The translations under genes and the position numbers were made by a program. A DNA stretch of 10,056 nt from Candidatus Woesearchaeota archaeon (GTDB lineage Archaea > Nanobdellota > Nanobdellia > Woesearchaeales > GW2011-AR9), in assembly GCA_016203215.1 (NCBI GenBank), contig JACQNF010000072.1, positions 1-10,056 of the forward strand, in the 5' to 3' direction. Below, piece by piece: positions 1 to 6,240 of this stretch (position 1 is the first letter of the stretch; each line of letters starts with the position of its first letter). A model generated the notes under the pieces. The model was not told the DNA's origin. It saw nothing but the letters and a program-made list of their open reading frames with translations, and did no database searches.

Positions 1-1
1 G

Positions 2-225
2 AAGAAGATATTATTTAGGGGAAATGAATTTTAGGCAATGTTGTCTCTAGAACCGATGAGATTGGTTTTATTTTTTTTAAACTGATACCTCTGTTTTTAT
101 TTCTTGGGCTAGTTTATTTCATCACGAGAATCGAAAGATTATTTTCTTTACTGGAGGGGGGGTCACACATTTTTAAAAAGAGTGAAGTTATCATTATCCA
201 CATTATTGATAAATGGGTGATTTGA
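2..225 (+). pseudogene. 3' end of an upstream membrane-protein gene, reading frame apparently broken
   Basis: No single frame is open here from the left edge, but two join neatly. Frame 2 is open from base 2 to a TAG at 32-34, and frame 1 is open from 28 to a TGA at 223-225. One extra T in the run at 29-32 would join them and read KKILFRGNEF-LGNVVSRTDEIGF, followed by a strong hydrophobic segment (FIFFKLIPLFLFLGLVYF) and then a charged tail. The frame-1 part has no ATG, GTG or TTG before the membrane segment, so it is unlikely to be a gene by itself. Its TGA overlaps the next gene's ATG (TGATG), as in translationally coupled archaeal operons, which supports it being real coding sequence. The break may be a sequencing error or a true frameshift. 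The family is not recognisable from so short a piece; one transmembrane helix near the C-terminus is all that can be said. Confidence 0.5.
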
Positions 226-824
226 TGAGAAATCAGAAGAATTATTGGAAAGGCGCAGGAGTAGTATTGTTGGTTCTGGTGATGGGGACGTTATTGTTCG
301 TCGTTCAGAAAAATCAAGACGGGGCGTTGGCAGGCGAAGCATATCAGTTTGGAAAGGCCCCACAGAAGAATGTTCCTTTACAGAAAGGATTTCAAAATTC
401 AATACCTGATTTGAATCCTAGTTGTGGCCCAAATGGAACTATCCACTTTTACACAGCTTCCTATAACGGATATGGCAAGGTCTGGGAATCACTAGTAGAA
501 CAAATCTGTGTTAACGGAAAATCCTATTCTTGTCCTAGTCCTGAAAATAAGCGGATTGAAGAGGTAGACGACTCGGATCCTTGTAACGAAAAAAAATATG
601 TAGAAACTCAAGACCTAATATACTACCCAAATATGACTTTGAACTTCGATGACACCTCCGTTTTGTGTATCAATGCTGATTTTTATAAAAAAGGAGTGTA
701 TGAAGCGTTTGCTACGGGTGTAGTCCATGGAAAATGGCTACCCTGCACTCAAGAGATTAAAGGTATACATATAGGAAGTTATAACTGTCGTTATTCTAAT
801 GGCAAATATAAGTGGGAGAAATAG
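225..824 (+). CDS. Hypothetical secreted or membrane-anchored protein with seven cysteines
   Basis: This 199-residue protein has a short basic N-terminus (MRNQKNYWK), a hydrophobic helix (GAGVVLLVLVMGTLLFVV) and then a polar domain, so it is exported as a cleaved precursor or an N-terminally anchored protein. An AxA-like site (GALAGEA) follows the helix. The outer domain holds seven cysteines, in NPSC, QIC, YSC, DPC, VLC, LPC and YNC contexts, suggesting disulfides or a metal site. I chose the ATG at 225 over the in-frame ATG at 213. The 225 start has GGTGA four bases upstream and overlaps the preceding stop (TGATG), and it places the basic stretch directly at the N-terminus. The gene is probably co-transcribed with the broken gene upstream. 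It converges on purA with an 11-bp gap. I recognise no family; such anchored small proteins are common in DPANN archaea. Confidence 0.8.
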   Translation: MRNQKNYWKGAGVVLLVLVMGTLLFVVQKNQDGALAGEAYQFGKAPQKNVPLQKGFQNSIPDLNPSCGPNGTIHFYTASYNGYGKVWESLVEQICVNGKSYSCPSPENKRIEEVDDSDPCNEKKYVETQDLIYYPNMTLNFDDTSVLCINADFYKKGVYEAFATGVVHGKWLPCTQEIKGIHIGSYNCRYSNGKYKWEK

Positions 825-835
825 GATATCTTTTC

Positions 836-2143
836 CTACATCAAACCATACTCAATAACATCTTCCCTTCCAGGTCCTGTCCCTAAAATACTAAACCTCT
901 TCCCCAGAAGATCCTCAATCCGACGAACGTAGTTCGCAGCAGGACGAGTCAAAGTAACTCGATCTTCTTCCACAAACTTCTCCCAAGGTGAGAATTCCTC
1001 CAAAATGGGAACTGCGTTGTACAGCGTATCCCTGCGAAAAAAAGAAACATCCCACGCATCATATTTCTTTCCGTCGATGTCGTAGGCAACACAAATCTTT
1101 GGCTTAACACCAAGATTAGCAAAGACTTCCATGCTATCGCCCCGCGTGCCGACGATACAATCTACCCCCGCAACTTCCGTCGCATAGCGCGCCGCAGGAA
1201 TATCAAACCATCCTAGCTCTCGATCTTTCCCCGTTGTCGTTCCTCTTTCACCCGTTGCATTTCGAACTGCGGTCTCGAGCAGTGGATAGGGAATACGAGT
1301 GACAAAAGGACGATTGCCTGTCCCCACACTGCTTTTATACAACTTAAATACACCAAGGACTGTTTCGGCTTCGCGCGGCGCTCGTGCAGGCCGTGAGGAC
1401 GTAACCCCATCATAAAAACCGTCATCGACATCTAAGCCGACGCCATTTGCCCCTTCGTCTAAGAGAAGAGATGTCCCATGGAATGCCGTGACCGCATGTT
1501 CCATCACTACAAACGGAGCCAGCACTTGGCGTTCTGCATCGTAACTCTCCACTAATTGATCTATCGTCATCCCGTAGGCAGAAGGCATCCCGCTGGGGAA
1601 CCGTTTTGACCGTAGAATGTCTTTCATCAACGAGGGATCTAAAAATTCGATAAACCGTATTCCTACTCGGCCGTACTTGTCGACAGCAGTTTGCGCGATG
1701 CCGCTGCCTGTCGAAGTATGTTTTTCCAACTGAAAACCAGCTTGATCATCTCGGATATGATAATCCAATGTCACGTGCGCATTGGCAGCGACCCCGAAAT
1801 TATCGGGAGTGACAGGAATATCGAGCTTCCGCAACCCTTCTATCTCAGCCATCAATTTTCGAGGATGGATGAACATCTCTTTCCCATCAAGGTTATAAGT
1901 TTCCGGAGTGAGAATCCCTGCAGGAATCTGGTGGAGTTTGTAATTAGTGCCCTCCACGTTAATCGTATGCCCCGCATTTGCCCCGCCATTAAACCGCCGA
2001 ACAAGAATCGGTTTCCGTTCGCAAGGAATGATGGAACTATCAAGAGCGACGTGACGTGCGGTGCGAGAAACAAGGTAATCGACAATTTTGCCTTTCCCTT
2101 CATCCCCGTCCTGAAGGCCAATGACGGCAATTGATTTTCGCAT
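836..2143 (-). CDS. purA: Adenylosuccinate synthetase (PurA)
   Basis: This 435-residue cytosolic enzyme joins IMP and aspartate using GTP to make adenylosuccinate, the first committed step from IMP to AMP. The family signatures run in order: the P-loop-like GDEGKGK at residues 13-19 with the catalytic Asp; NGGANAGHT at 52-60 with the catalytic His; STGSGIAQTAVDKYGRVGIR around 144-163, the IMP-site segment; DEGANGVGLDVDDGFYDGVTSS around 229-250; GTTTGKDRELGWFD around 301-314; and GPGRED near the C-terminus. Length is normal for the family. There is a small insertion (about residues 30-45) before the NGGANAGHT motif. The usual Thr-Lys-Leu-Asp near residue 333 reads TRGD, a divergence in the guanine-binding region that keeps the Asp. 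The ATG at 2143 lies about 20 bp after a TATA-like box with no Shine-Dalgarno sequence, so the mRNA is probably leaderless. Confidence 0.96.
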   Translation of the reverse strand: MRKSIAVIGLQDGDEGKGKIVDYLVSRTARHVALDSSIIPCERKPILVRRFNGGANAGHTINVEGTNYKLHQIPAGILTPETYNLDGKEMFIHPRKLMAEIEGLRKLDIPVTPDNFGVAANAHVTLDYHIRDDQAGFQLEKHTSTGSGIAQTAVDKYGRVGIRFIEFLDPSLMKDILRSKRFPSGMPSAYGMTIDQLVESYDAERQVLAPFVVMEHAVTAFHGTSLLLDEGANGVGLDVDDGFYDGVTSSRPARAPREAETVLGVFKLYKSSVGTGNRPFVTRIPYPLLETAVRNATGERGTTTGKDRELGWFDIPAARYATEVAGVDCIVGTRGDSMEVFANLGVKPKICVAYDIDGKKYDAWDVSFFRRDTLYNAVPILEEFSPWEKFVEEDRVTLTRPAANYVRRIEDLLGKRFSILGTGPGREDVIEYGLM

Positions 2144-2163
2144 GAGGATACGGAAGTAAAAAC

Positions 2164-2182
2164 CGTTTTTATTGATTTAGAG
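2164..2182 (-). promoter_or_regulatory. Promoter of purA (shared 19-bp block)
   Basis: On the minus strand this reads CTCTAAATCAATAAAAACG and ends 20 bp before the purA ATG. The AATAAAAA core lies where an archaeal TATA box should be for a leaderless mRNA. Exactly the same 19 bases occur at 2516-2534, at almost the same distance (21 bp) from the next gene upstream. Confidence 0.65.
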
Positions 2183-2184
2183 GA

Positions 2185-2202
2185 TGGGGAATAGATACCC
2201 CA
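2185..2202. repeat. Short inverted repeat between the 89-residue gene and purA
   Basis: TGGGG (2185-2189) and CCCCA (2198-2202) can pair around an 8-base loop. It lies just downstream of the 89-residue gene and just upstream of the purA promoter block, so it could be a weak 3' hairpin or an operator. The stem is only 5 bp and no clear U-tract follows it on the minus strand. Confidence 0.3.
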
Positions 2203-2208
2203 GAAAGA

Positions 2209-2228
2209 GATGCATTAAGATGCATTAA
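2209..2228. repeat. Perfect 10-bp tandem duplication at the end of the 89-residue gene
   Basis: GATGCATTAA occurs twice in direct succession (2209-2218 and 2219-2228). The second copy covers the TAA stop of the minus-strand small gene (2225-2227). It is most simply a slippage duplication that left the reading frame intact. Confidence 0.6.
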
Positions 2229-2494
2229 TCAAGAAATTCGTCTCTCACTTTGCTTTCTTCTTTTTCTTTCATTTCCCATGATGCCGCGATGAACCCTGCA
2301 ATCGCTTGGAAAAAAACTTCTTCTGCTAATTCTTTCTTGGACAACTGTTTCAGATCGTTCTTCATCATTTCCCAGAAATGATCGAAATGCTCTTCTGTAA
2401 AATGAGCAGCGAGATTGTGAGCGGTTTCACTGTCGGTGGCCTCCTCATGAATTTCGCCGCAATCGAGACATTTTTCATCGTGTTCTTCAACCAT
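2225..2494 (-). CDS. Small acidic protein with a C2H2-like Cys/His pattern
   Basis: This 89-residue protein is of unknown function. Near its N-terminus it has Cys9-x2-Cys12 (CLDCGEIH), then His26-x4-His31 and further histidines at 36 and 39. That spacing (C-x2-C-x13-H-x4-H) resembles a small zinc-binding finger, but no basic DNA-binding surface is evident. The remainder is acidic and helix-rich (KNDLKQLSKKELAEEVFFQAIAGFIAASWEM), with no signal peptide or clear membrane span. The ATG at 2494 follows a TATA-like block identical to that of purA, so the gene appears to have its own promoter and a leaderless mRNA. It lies 81 bp upstream of purA on the same strand. Zinc binding is inferred only from the residue pattern. 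Confidence 0.75.
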   Translation of the reverse strand: MVEEHDEKCLDCGEIHEEATDSETAHNLAAHFTEEHFDHFWEMMKNDLKQLSKKELAEEVFFQAIAGFIAASWEMKEKEESKVRDEFLD

Positions 2495-2515
2495 AGTATT
2501 TTAAACGAGTTGAAG

Positions 2516-2534
2516 CGTTTTTATTGATTTAGAG
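2516..2534 (-). promoter_or_regulatory. Promoter of the 89-residue gene (shared 19-bp block)
   Basis: This is the second copy of the block CTCTAAATCAATAAAAACG (minus strand), ending 21 bp before the ATG at 2494. The AT-rich core is correctly placed for a TATA box with a leaderless start. The sequence identity with the purA promoter is exact over 19 bp. Confidence 0.65.
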
Positions 2535-2594
2535 TCTCGAGGATACAGCTCCTAAACAGGAAGGAACAATTTCCAGATTGGAGTGGTAGATAGG

Positions 2595-2610
2595 CGATAA
2601 AAATAAAAAT
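2595..2610 (+). promoter_or_regulatory. TATA-like box of the 182-residue gene
   Basis: CGATAAAAATAAAAAT lies 22-38 bp upstream of the ATG at 2633, the expected place for a TATA box with a leaderless mRNA. It is divergent from the promoter at 2516-2534, so the 2495-2632 region serves both directions. Confidence 0.55.
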
Positions 2611-2632
2611 AGATAACTACACTAATTTAATC

Positions 2633-3181
2633 ATGGATTGGAAAACCATAGAAAGACCGGGATATTTTGGAAAGAAAAGAGATGAATTACATCGTCTTTG
2701 GAATGAGCAGTTTGGCGTAGGAAAATGGAGGCTGGCATATCAATGGGGAGATTTGACCGTCCCAAGAGAGATGGGAATCCAAATCTATGAAGATGGATAT
2801 CATGAATTCTTGAAGAACAACCCAGACACATTAGAATGGCTTGTTTCCACGGCATCAGATGTTTATGATACTGCTCCCACAAATGTTCAGGCAGGATTTG
2901 ATTACACCAATCAAGAAACTCCAAATAATCATATTCATGATGTTTCTATCAGAAGAGCAGTAGCAAGATTGGGAAAATGGTTTAGAGGAGATCATCTGAT
3001 GCACGTCAGATGGAAAGAGAGTGAAGGATTTAAAGTTAATCCGGGTGTTGTTCCATTCCATTTGCCTGAGCTCATCGTTCCGGGAGAGATCAAAGATTAC
3101 AATGGCAAGGGCGTTTGGTGGTATGACAAAACGATAGAAGACTTCTACCAGCGGAATAAAGTTCTCCAAGTCCGTGAATGA
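2633..3181 (+). CDS. Conserved-looking protein of unknown function, 182 residues
   Basis: This is a soluble protein with no signal peptide or membrane helix. It is rich in Trp and other aromatics, and has several compact stretches of the kind usually conserved in enzymes: YQWGDLTVPREMG (residues 36-48), DTLEWLVSTASDVYDTAPTNV (about 65-85), NNHIHDVSIRRAVARLGKWFRGDHLMHVR (about 98-126), VPFHLPELI (140-148) and FYQRNKVLQ near the C-terminus. The His and Asp residues in NNHIHD and RGDH could bind a metal or act in catalysis, but I can assign no fold or reaction. Similar sequences seem familiar from other DPANN and CPR genomes, which is unverified recollection. The ATG at 2633 lies the right distance after a TATA-like box, with no Shine-Dalgarno sequence. 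A second unknown gene follows 43 bp downstream. Confidence 0.85.
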   Translation: MDWKTIERPGYFGKKRDELHRLWNEQFGVGKWRLAYQWGDLTVPREMGIQIYEDGYHEFLKNNPDTLEWLVSTASDVYDTAPTNVQAGFDYTNQETPNNHIHDVSIRRAVARLGKWFRGDHLMHVRWKESEGFKVNPGVVPFHLPELIVPGEIKDYNGKGVWWYDKTIEDFYQRNKVLQVRE

Positions 3182-3190
3182 ACTTTCACA

Positions 3191-3199
3191 ATATTTAAG
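3191..3199 (+). promoter_or_regulatory. TATA-like box of the 94-residue gene
   Basis: ATATTTAAG lies centred about 30 bp before the ATG at 3225, in the short gap after the 182-residue gene. This position suggests separate, nearly leaderless transcription rather than simple readthrough. Confidence 0.5.
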
Positions 3200-3224
3200 A
3201 AGTTGATTTGGGGTCAGAAATAGA

Positions 3225-3509
3225 ATGACCGAATACGAAAACCGAACCCAAAACGTAAGATTGTACGACCCCCATCCCGGAATTGGAGGAGCAGCTAGTC
3301 CTCTTCCTAAGCCCCTCAGAGACGTAGCGCAGGAGTTGGATGGTCAAAATACCACTTTGGAAAAAGCAATTGAGAGTTTCACTGAAGTTGCTGATCAAAA
3401 ATATGGAACCGTGAAGCTAGGCGAGAATTGTATTCTGTATTTATTAGAACACCCCTCCAAAGCTCTCAGCTGCTGGAGATTACTACGCTACGAGCCTGTC
3501 AAGGAATAG
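3225..3509 (+). CDS. Hypothetical small soluble protein, 94 residues
   Basis: This is a small protein of unknown function with no membrane segment. It starts with a polar, proline-rich stretch (YDPHPGIGGAASPLPKPL), then a likely amphipathic helical region (RDVAQELDG to EKAIESFTEVADQKYG), then a hydrophobic segment ending in a short tail (ENCILYLLEHPSKALSCWRLLRYE). No catalytic motif is visible. It lies 43 bp after the 182-residue gene on the same strand and could work with it, but it has its own TATA-like box. It converges on the winged-helix gene with only 18 bp between the stops. The support is the open frame, a plausible promoter and tight packing; I cannot name a family. Confidence 0.65.
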   Translation: MTEYENRTQNVRLYDPHPGIGGAASPLPKPLRDVAQELDGQNTTLEKAIESFTEVADQKYGTVKLGENCILYLLEHPSKALSCWRLLRYEPVKE

Positions 3510-3527
3510 ATTAAAGCCGTATTCCTT

Positions 3528-4013
3528 TCACTTCTCTTCGCTTTCCTCGTGATGGATAAATTCTTCATCGAGCCGCTGTACATACTCCCGTACTCTGCTC
3601 ATCACCGAACTTAACAGGAACTTCTCCACTTTCTCCTCAAATAATTCAGAGACATTTGCCCATTCTGTAATACGATAAAGATTGGCATTCGTTTCAATTA
3701 AGTGCATATCCTTGATCCGTTTCAGCTGACGACGGATATTAGAAGATGCAATTCCCAGCATCGGCAGTCCTAATCCTTTACGTTCATCCATCACTTTATT
3801 CTTGATCTCTTCTGAATGCAGTTCTTCCCGCCGTGTTTTAGCTTTTAGTAAAACATGCAAGACGTCAACGACGACGTCCCGCGAATCTCCCGGCTGCAAA
3901 AGACCGACGGAAAGACAAAATTTTCGGACAAGCTCACGCTCGTTCATCGTCGGTTTCTCATACCGACGGAGGGTTATCTCTGCTAATGGTGTGTCTCTGG
4001 AAATTGTTGGCAT
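3528..4013 (-). CDS. Putative winged-helix DNA-binding protein, last gene of the gltX operon
   Basis: This 161-residue protein appears to contain a winged helix-turn-helix fold at about residues 43-118. A helical block (DSRDVVVDVLHVLLKAK) is followed by HSEEIKNKV, a likely recognition helix (GIASSNIRRQLKRIKDMHLIE, about 87-107) and a short wing (TNANLYRITE). The N-terminus (MPTISRDTPLAEITLRRYEKP) and the segment CLSVGLLQPGDSRD look like conserved family features. The C-terminus is a long charged helix that may mediate dimerisation. The ATG at 4013 has a good Shine-Dalgarno stretch, AGGAGTGAT, five bases upstream, as expected for an internal operon gene. It lies 36 bp after the 117-residue gene, itself 3 bp after gltX, so co-transcription with gltX is likely. 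It could regulate this operon or others; the target is unknown. Confidence 0.8.
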   Translation of the reverse strand: MPTISRDTPLAEITLRRYEKPTMNERELVRKFCLSVGLLQPGDSRDVVVDVLHVLLKAKTRREELHSEEIKNKVMDERKGLGLPMLGIASSNIRRQLKRIKDMHLIETNANLYRITEWANVSELFEEKVEKFLLSSVMSRVREYVQRLDEEFIHHEESEEK

Positions 4014-4029
4014 AGTCTATCACTCCTTT
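4014..4029 (-). promoter_or_regulatory. Ribosome binding site of the winged-helix gene
   Basis: On the minus strand, AAAGGAGTGATAGACT directly precedes the ATG at 4013. GGAGTGAT is a strong match to the anti-Shine-Dalgarno end of archaeal 16S rRNA. It supports this start and internal operon translation, in contrast to the leaderless first genes nearby. Confidence 0.65.
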
Positions 4030-4049
4030 TATTTTCTGTCTATTCTTTT

Positions 4050-4403
4050 TTATTTTCGATTCCACGGATGATAATGCGCTCTGACGTATCGTTCAAATAA
4101 GATCTCTGCTTTCTCAGCAAGCGGCTTCTGCTCAATCACATCGGGAATGTCTACAAAGTGAAATGTTAGGGGCTGTCCCCGTGTCTCTTCAGTCGTGGAT
4201 CTAAATATCCGCTCAAGCGTCCCGTCATAAAAGAAACCTCGTCCCAGCGTATCTTTTGGTCGATGTTCTGATGGAAGATCAGTTTCCGCCATGATCTTGA
4301 ATGACACATCTTGTCCATCTCGAACAAGCACGCCTATCGGGACGTGTGCCTGTTCGGGGTCAACGAGGTCGCAACAGTAGTAGCAAAGTAAACTTTTTTC
4401 CAT
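4050..4403 (-). CDS. Hypothetical 117-residue protein, second gene of the gltX operon
   Basis: This is a soluble protein of unknown function. Its N-terminus has Cys7, Cys10 and Cys11 (LLCYYCCDLVDPEQAHVPIGVLV), followed by alternating hydrophobic stretches that look like a beta-rich core, and an aromatic, basic C-terminus (FERYVRAHYHPWNRK). The opening pattern, a strand then 'VPIGVLV' then a short turn, loosely recalls DUF3037-type proteins, but that is too weak for an assignment. The ATG at 4403 lies 3 bp after the TGA of gltX, and GGTGA overlapping that stop is three bases before the ATG, so translation is probably coupled to gltX. The winged-helix gene follows 36 bp downstream. The operon position suggests a link to translation or amino-acid status, by inference only. 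Confidence 0.72.
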   Translation of the reverse strand: MEKSLLCYYCCDLVDPEQAHVPIGVLVRDGQDVSFKIMAETDLPSEHRPKDTLGRGFFYDGTLERIFRSTTEETRGQPLTFHFVDIPDVIEQKPLAEKAEILFERYVRAHYHPWNRK

Positions 4404-4406
4404 ACG

Positions 4407-6104
4407 TCACCGGTGTAAATACCACATTGTAATGATATCACCTTCAACAGCATCAACACGGGCAAAAAACATTCGCTCAAGCTGGATGATATCCTCCTTT
4501 TTCAAAGAGGACATTCCCTCTTCCCCAATGCCTTGCTGCCGCGTTCCATCATCCAATACCATCTCTACCTGCGGCGGATGGCGCTGCATAGGCAGCCAGT
4601 GGATGATCATGCCACGATGAGGAGCATTCTTATAGTCATCATACTCTTCGGAGAGGAAAATCCATTTGCCGTCCTTGATCTGAAAGTTACAGTAATCCAT
4701 CAAGCGATGGACAAAACCCTCGGTCAATTTCTGATAATCGCTTTCGGCGATATATACTTCCCCCGTAGGATTAAATTCACGCTTTCCCCGTTGAGGGAAG
4801 TTGGGGTGGAGATCGATCAATACTCTTTTTCGGGGAGCGCCAGCAATCGTAACGACAATAGGCTTCTCCACGAAGAAATATCGATTTGCCAGCGGCTCGA
4901 TGATTTCGCGGTTGAACGCATTGATGCTCTTCCAAAATTCGTCAACGGCGACGGTCTTGTCATTTTGGCTCAAGCCTGTTTCTAGCGCAAACCGTCGAAA
5001 AGCGGCAGCTCGATAGCCTCGCCGACGAAGCGCAGGCATGAACGGCAGACGGATGTCATCCCATCCCGTATACTGTTTCTGCTCGATCGCTACACGGGTT
5101 TTCGATGTGCTTAATTCTAACCCCATAAAATTAATGATCCCCCAATGTTTGTACTCGGGAGGCGCCCAGCCAAAACAATCCATGATCATGCGTTCTTTAA
5201 TCGCATTATCCATGTGATCTTTACCGTTCAGGACGTGGGTAACTCCCATTTCATGATCGTCAATGGCAACGGAAAATACCATCAATGGCCAGACTCGTTG
5301 TTCTTTTCCTGTTTTGGGATGAACGTGCTCAACGATGCGCATGATCGCAAAATCACGCAGTGCCGGGTTTTTGTCTTGAATATTGGTCTTAAGACGAGCG
5401 ACGACCTCTCCTTCTGCGTAACTGCTAAACATCTTAGCAAACCGCTCTTGATTCTCTTTCATCGAAAGGGAACGGCAGGGACACGCTTCTCCCCTGTTTT
5501 TCATCCCTCGCCATGTGTCAGCATCACAAGTACAGAGATAGACTTTTCCCATCTGGACTAATTTCTCAGCATAATCGTAATACAACCCTAACCGCGATGA
5601 TTGGACATAAACCTCTTTGACGTTCGAATCCGTTAACCATTGAGCATCTTGAGGGATAAGCGTGTACGCAGGAGGATAGATATTTTCTGGATTTGTGTCT
5701 TCAATTCTGAGAATAAGTTTTCCGTGATACATCTTTGCGTATTCAGAGTTCAGCGAAACGCCGTACGCATGACCGATGTGCAATGGGCCGGATGGCGAAG
5801 GAGCCATACGCACGACTACTTTTTTTTGTTCGGCACGAAGAAGAGGTTTCAGTGCACTCTTCTGTTCTTCGTGAGCTGGCGCAAGCAGTTCTGGGGAAAT
5901 CTTATTTAACTGTTCAATGATCTCAGCAGAAGAAAGTGATTCAACTTCAGTACGTACGTCTTGAATTTCTCTCAGCACAGCAGGAACGTCACTCTTCAAC
6001 TCTGGCTTCTCACGCAGAACAAGACCAAGAACAACTTTCTCATTTACTTTCCCTTGGAAATCATGAGCATTCTTAAGAACATACTTCTTTACAATAGTTT
6101 TCAT
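4407..6104 (-). CDS. gltX: Glutamyl-tRNA synthetase, archaeal type (GluRS)
   Basis: This class I synthetase attaches glutamate to tRNA-Glu. In archaea it is usually non-discriminating and also forms Glu-tRNA-Gln for amidation. The frame extends to ATG 6110 (567 residues), but I prefer the ATG at 6104 (565 residues; numbering here is from 6110), because the TATA box at 6127-6135 predicts transcription starting near 6104. After an N-terminal helical extension of about 95 residues comes the HIGH signature (MAPSPSGPLHIGHAYG; HIGH at 111-114). Next are RIEDTNP at about 135-141, a zinc site (Cys193-x-Cys195 with Cys210-x-Cys212), and the KMSKS equivalent ELSTSK at about 332-337. A beta-barrel anticodon-binding region of the archaeal/eukaryotic GluRS-GlnRS kind occupies the C-terminus. 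It is the first gene of a probable three-gene operon with the 117-residue and winged-helix proteins. Confidence 0.95.
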   Translation of the reverse strand: MKTIVKKYVLKNAHDFQGKVNEKVVLGLVLREKPELKSDVPAVLREIQDVRTEVESLSSAEIIEQLNKISPELLAPAHEEQKSALKPLLRAEQKKVVVRMAPSPSGPLHIGHAYGVSLNSEYAKMYHGKLILRIEDTNPENIYPPAYTLIPQDAQWLTDSNVKEVYVQSSRLGLYYDYAEKLVQMGKVYLCTCDADTWRGMKNRGEACPCRSLSMKENQERFAKMFSSYAEGEVVARLKTNIQDKNPALRDFAIMRIVEHVHPKTGKEQRVWPLMVFSVAIDDHEMGVTHVLNGKDHMDNAIKERMIMDCFGWAPPEYKHWGIINFMGLELSTSKTRVAIEQKQYTGWDDIRLPFMPALRRRGYRAAAFRRFALETGLSQNDKTVAVDEFWKSINAFNREIIEPLANRYFFVEKPIVVTIAGAPRKRVLIDLHPNFPQRGKREFNPTGEVYIAESDYQKLTEGFVHRLMDYCNFQIKDGKWIFLSEEYDDYKNAPHRGMIIHWLPMQRHPPQVEMVLDDGTRQQGIGEEGMSSLKKEDIIQLERMFFARVDAVEGDIITMWYLHR

Positions 6105-6126
6105 CAACATTTAGAAATAGATGAAG

Positions 6127-6135
6127 ATTATTAAA
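6127..6135 (-). promoter_or_regulatory. TATA box of gltX
   Basis: On the minus strand TTTAATAAT, preceded by AAAACC as a possible BRE, is centred about 27 bp from the ATG at 6104. This supports a leaderless gltX mRNA and favours that start over the ATG at 6110. Confidence 0.6.
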
Positions 6136-6153
6136 GGTTTTGATTGATAGTAC

Positions 6154-6215
6154 GTATTTAGTTCGCCACAATGATTCGGCGGGCGGGCCGTCTGTCTCGC
6201 GGAGAATGAAGCATT
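6154..6215 (+). repeat. GC-rich intergenic repeat, copy A
   Basis: This copy begins GTATTTAGTTCGCCA, contains a GC-rich centre (CGGCGGGCGGGCCG), then TCTGTCTCGCGGA (6191-6203), and ends GAATGAAGCATT. Copy B (6241-6334) is the same element in reverse orientation, and copy C (9950-10015) is a third, with TATTTAG and TCTGTCTCGCGGA identical to A. The TATTTAG end of A faces the gltX promoter about 20 bp away. No reading frame or RNA family is evident. The sequence is much richer in G+C than the surrounding AT-rich spacer. Confidence 0.75.
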
Positions 6216-6240
6216 AGTTACCACTTGAAGAAAAACTGTT

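Noticed and set aside
153..162. GGAGGGGGGG as a strong ribosome binding site
   Set aside because: No start codon follows at a suitable distance in an open frame; it is better explained as glycine codons of the upstream gene tail.
213..227. ATG at 213 as the start of the secreted protein
   Set aside because: It lacks its own ribosome binding site, whereas the ATG at 225 has GGTGA just upstream and overlaps the previous stop codon.
1691..2134. Long plus-strand open frame opposite purA
   Set aside because: It lies wholly within the convincing purA gene on the other strand and its product has no protein-like motifs; it is a shadow frame.
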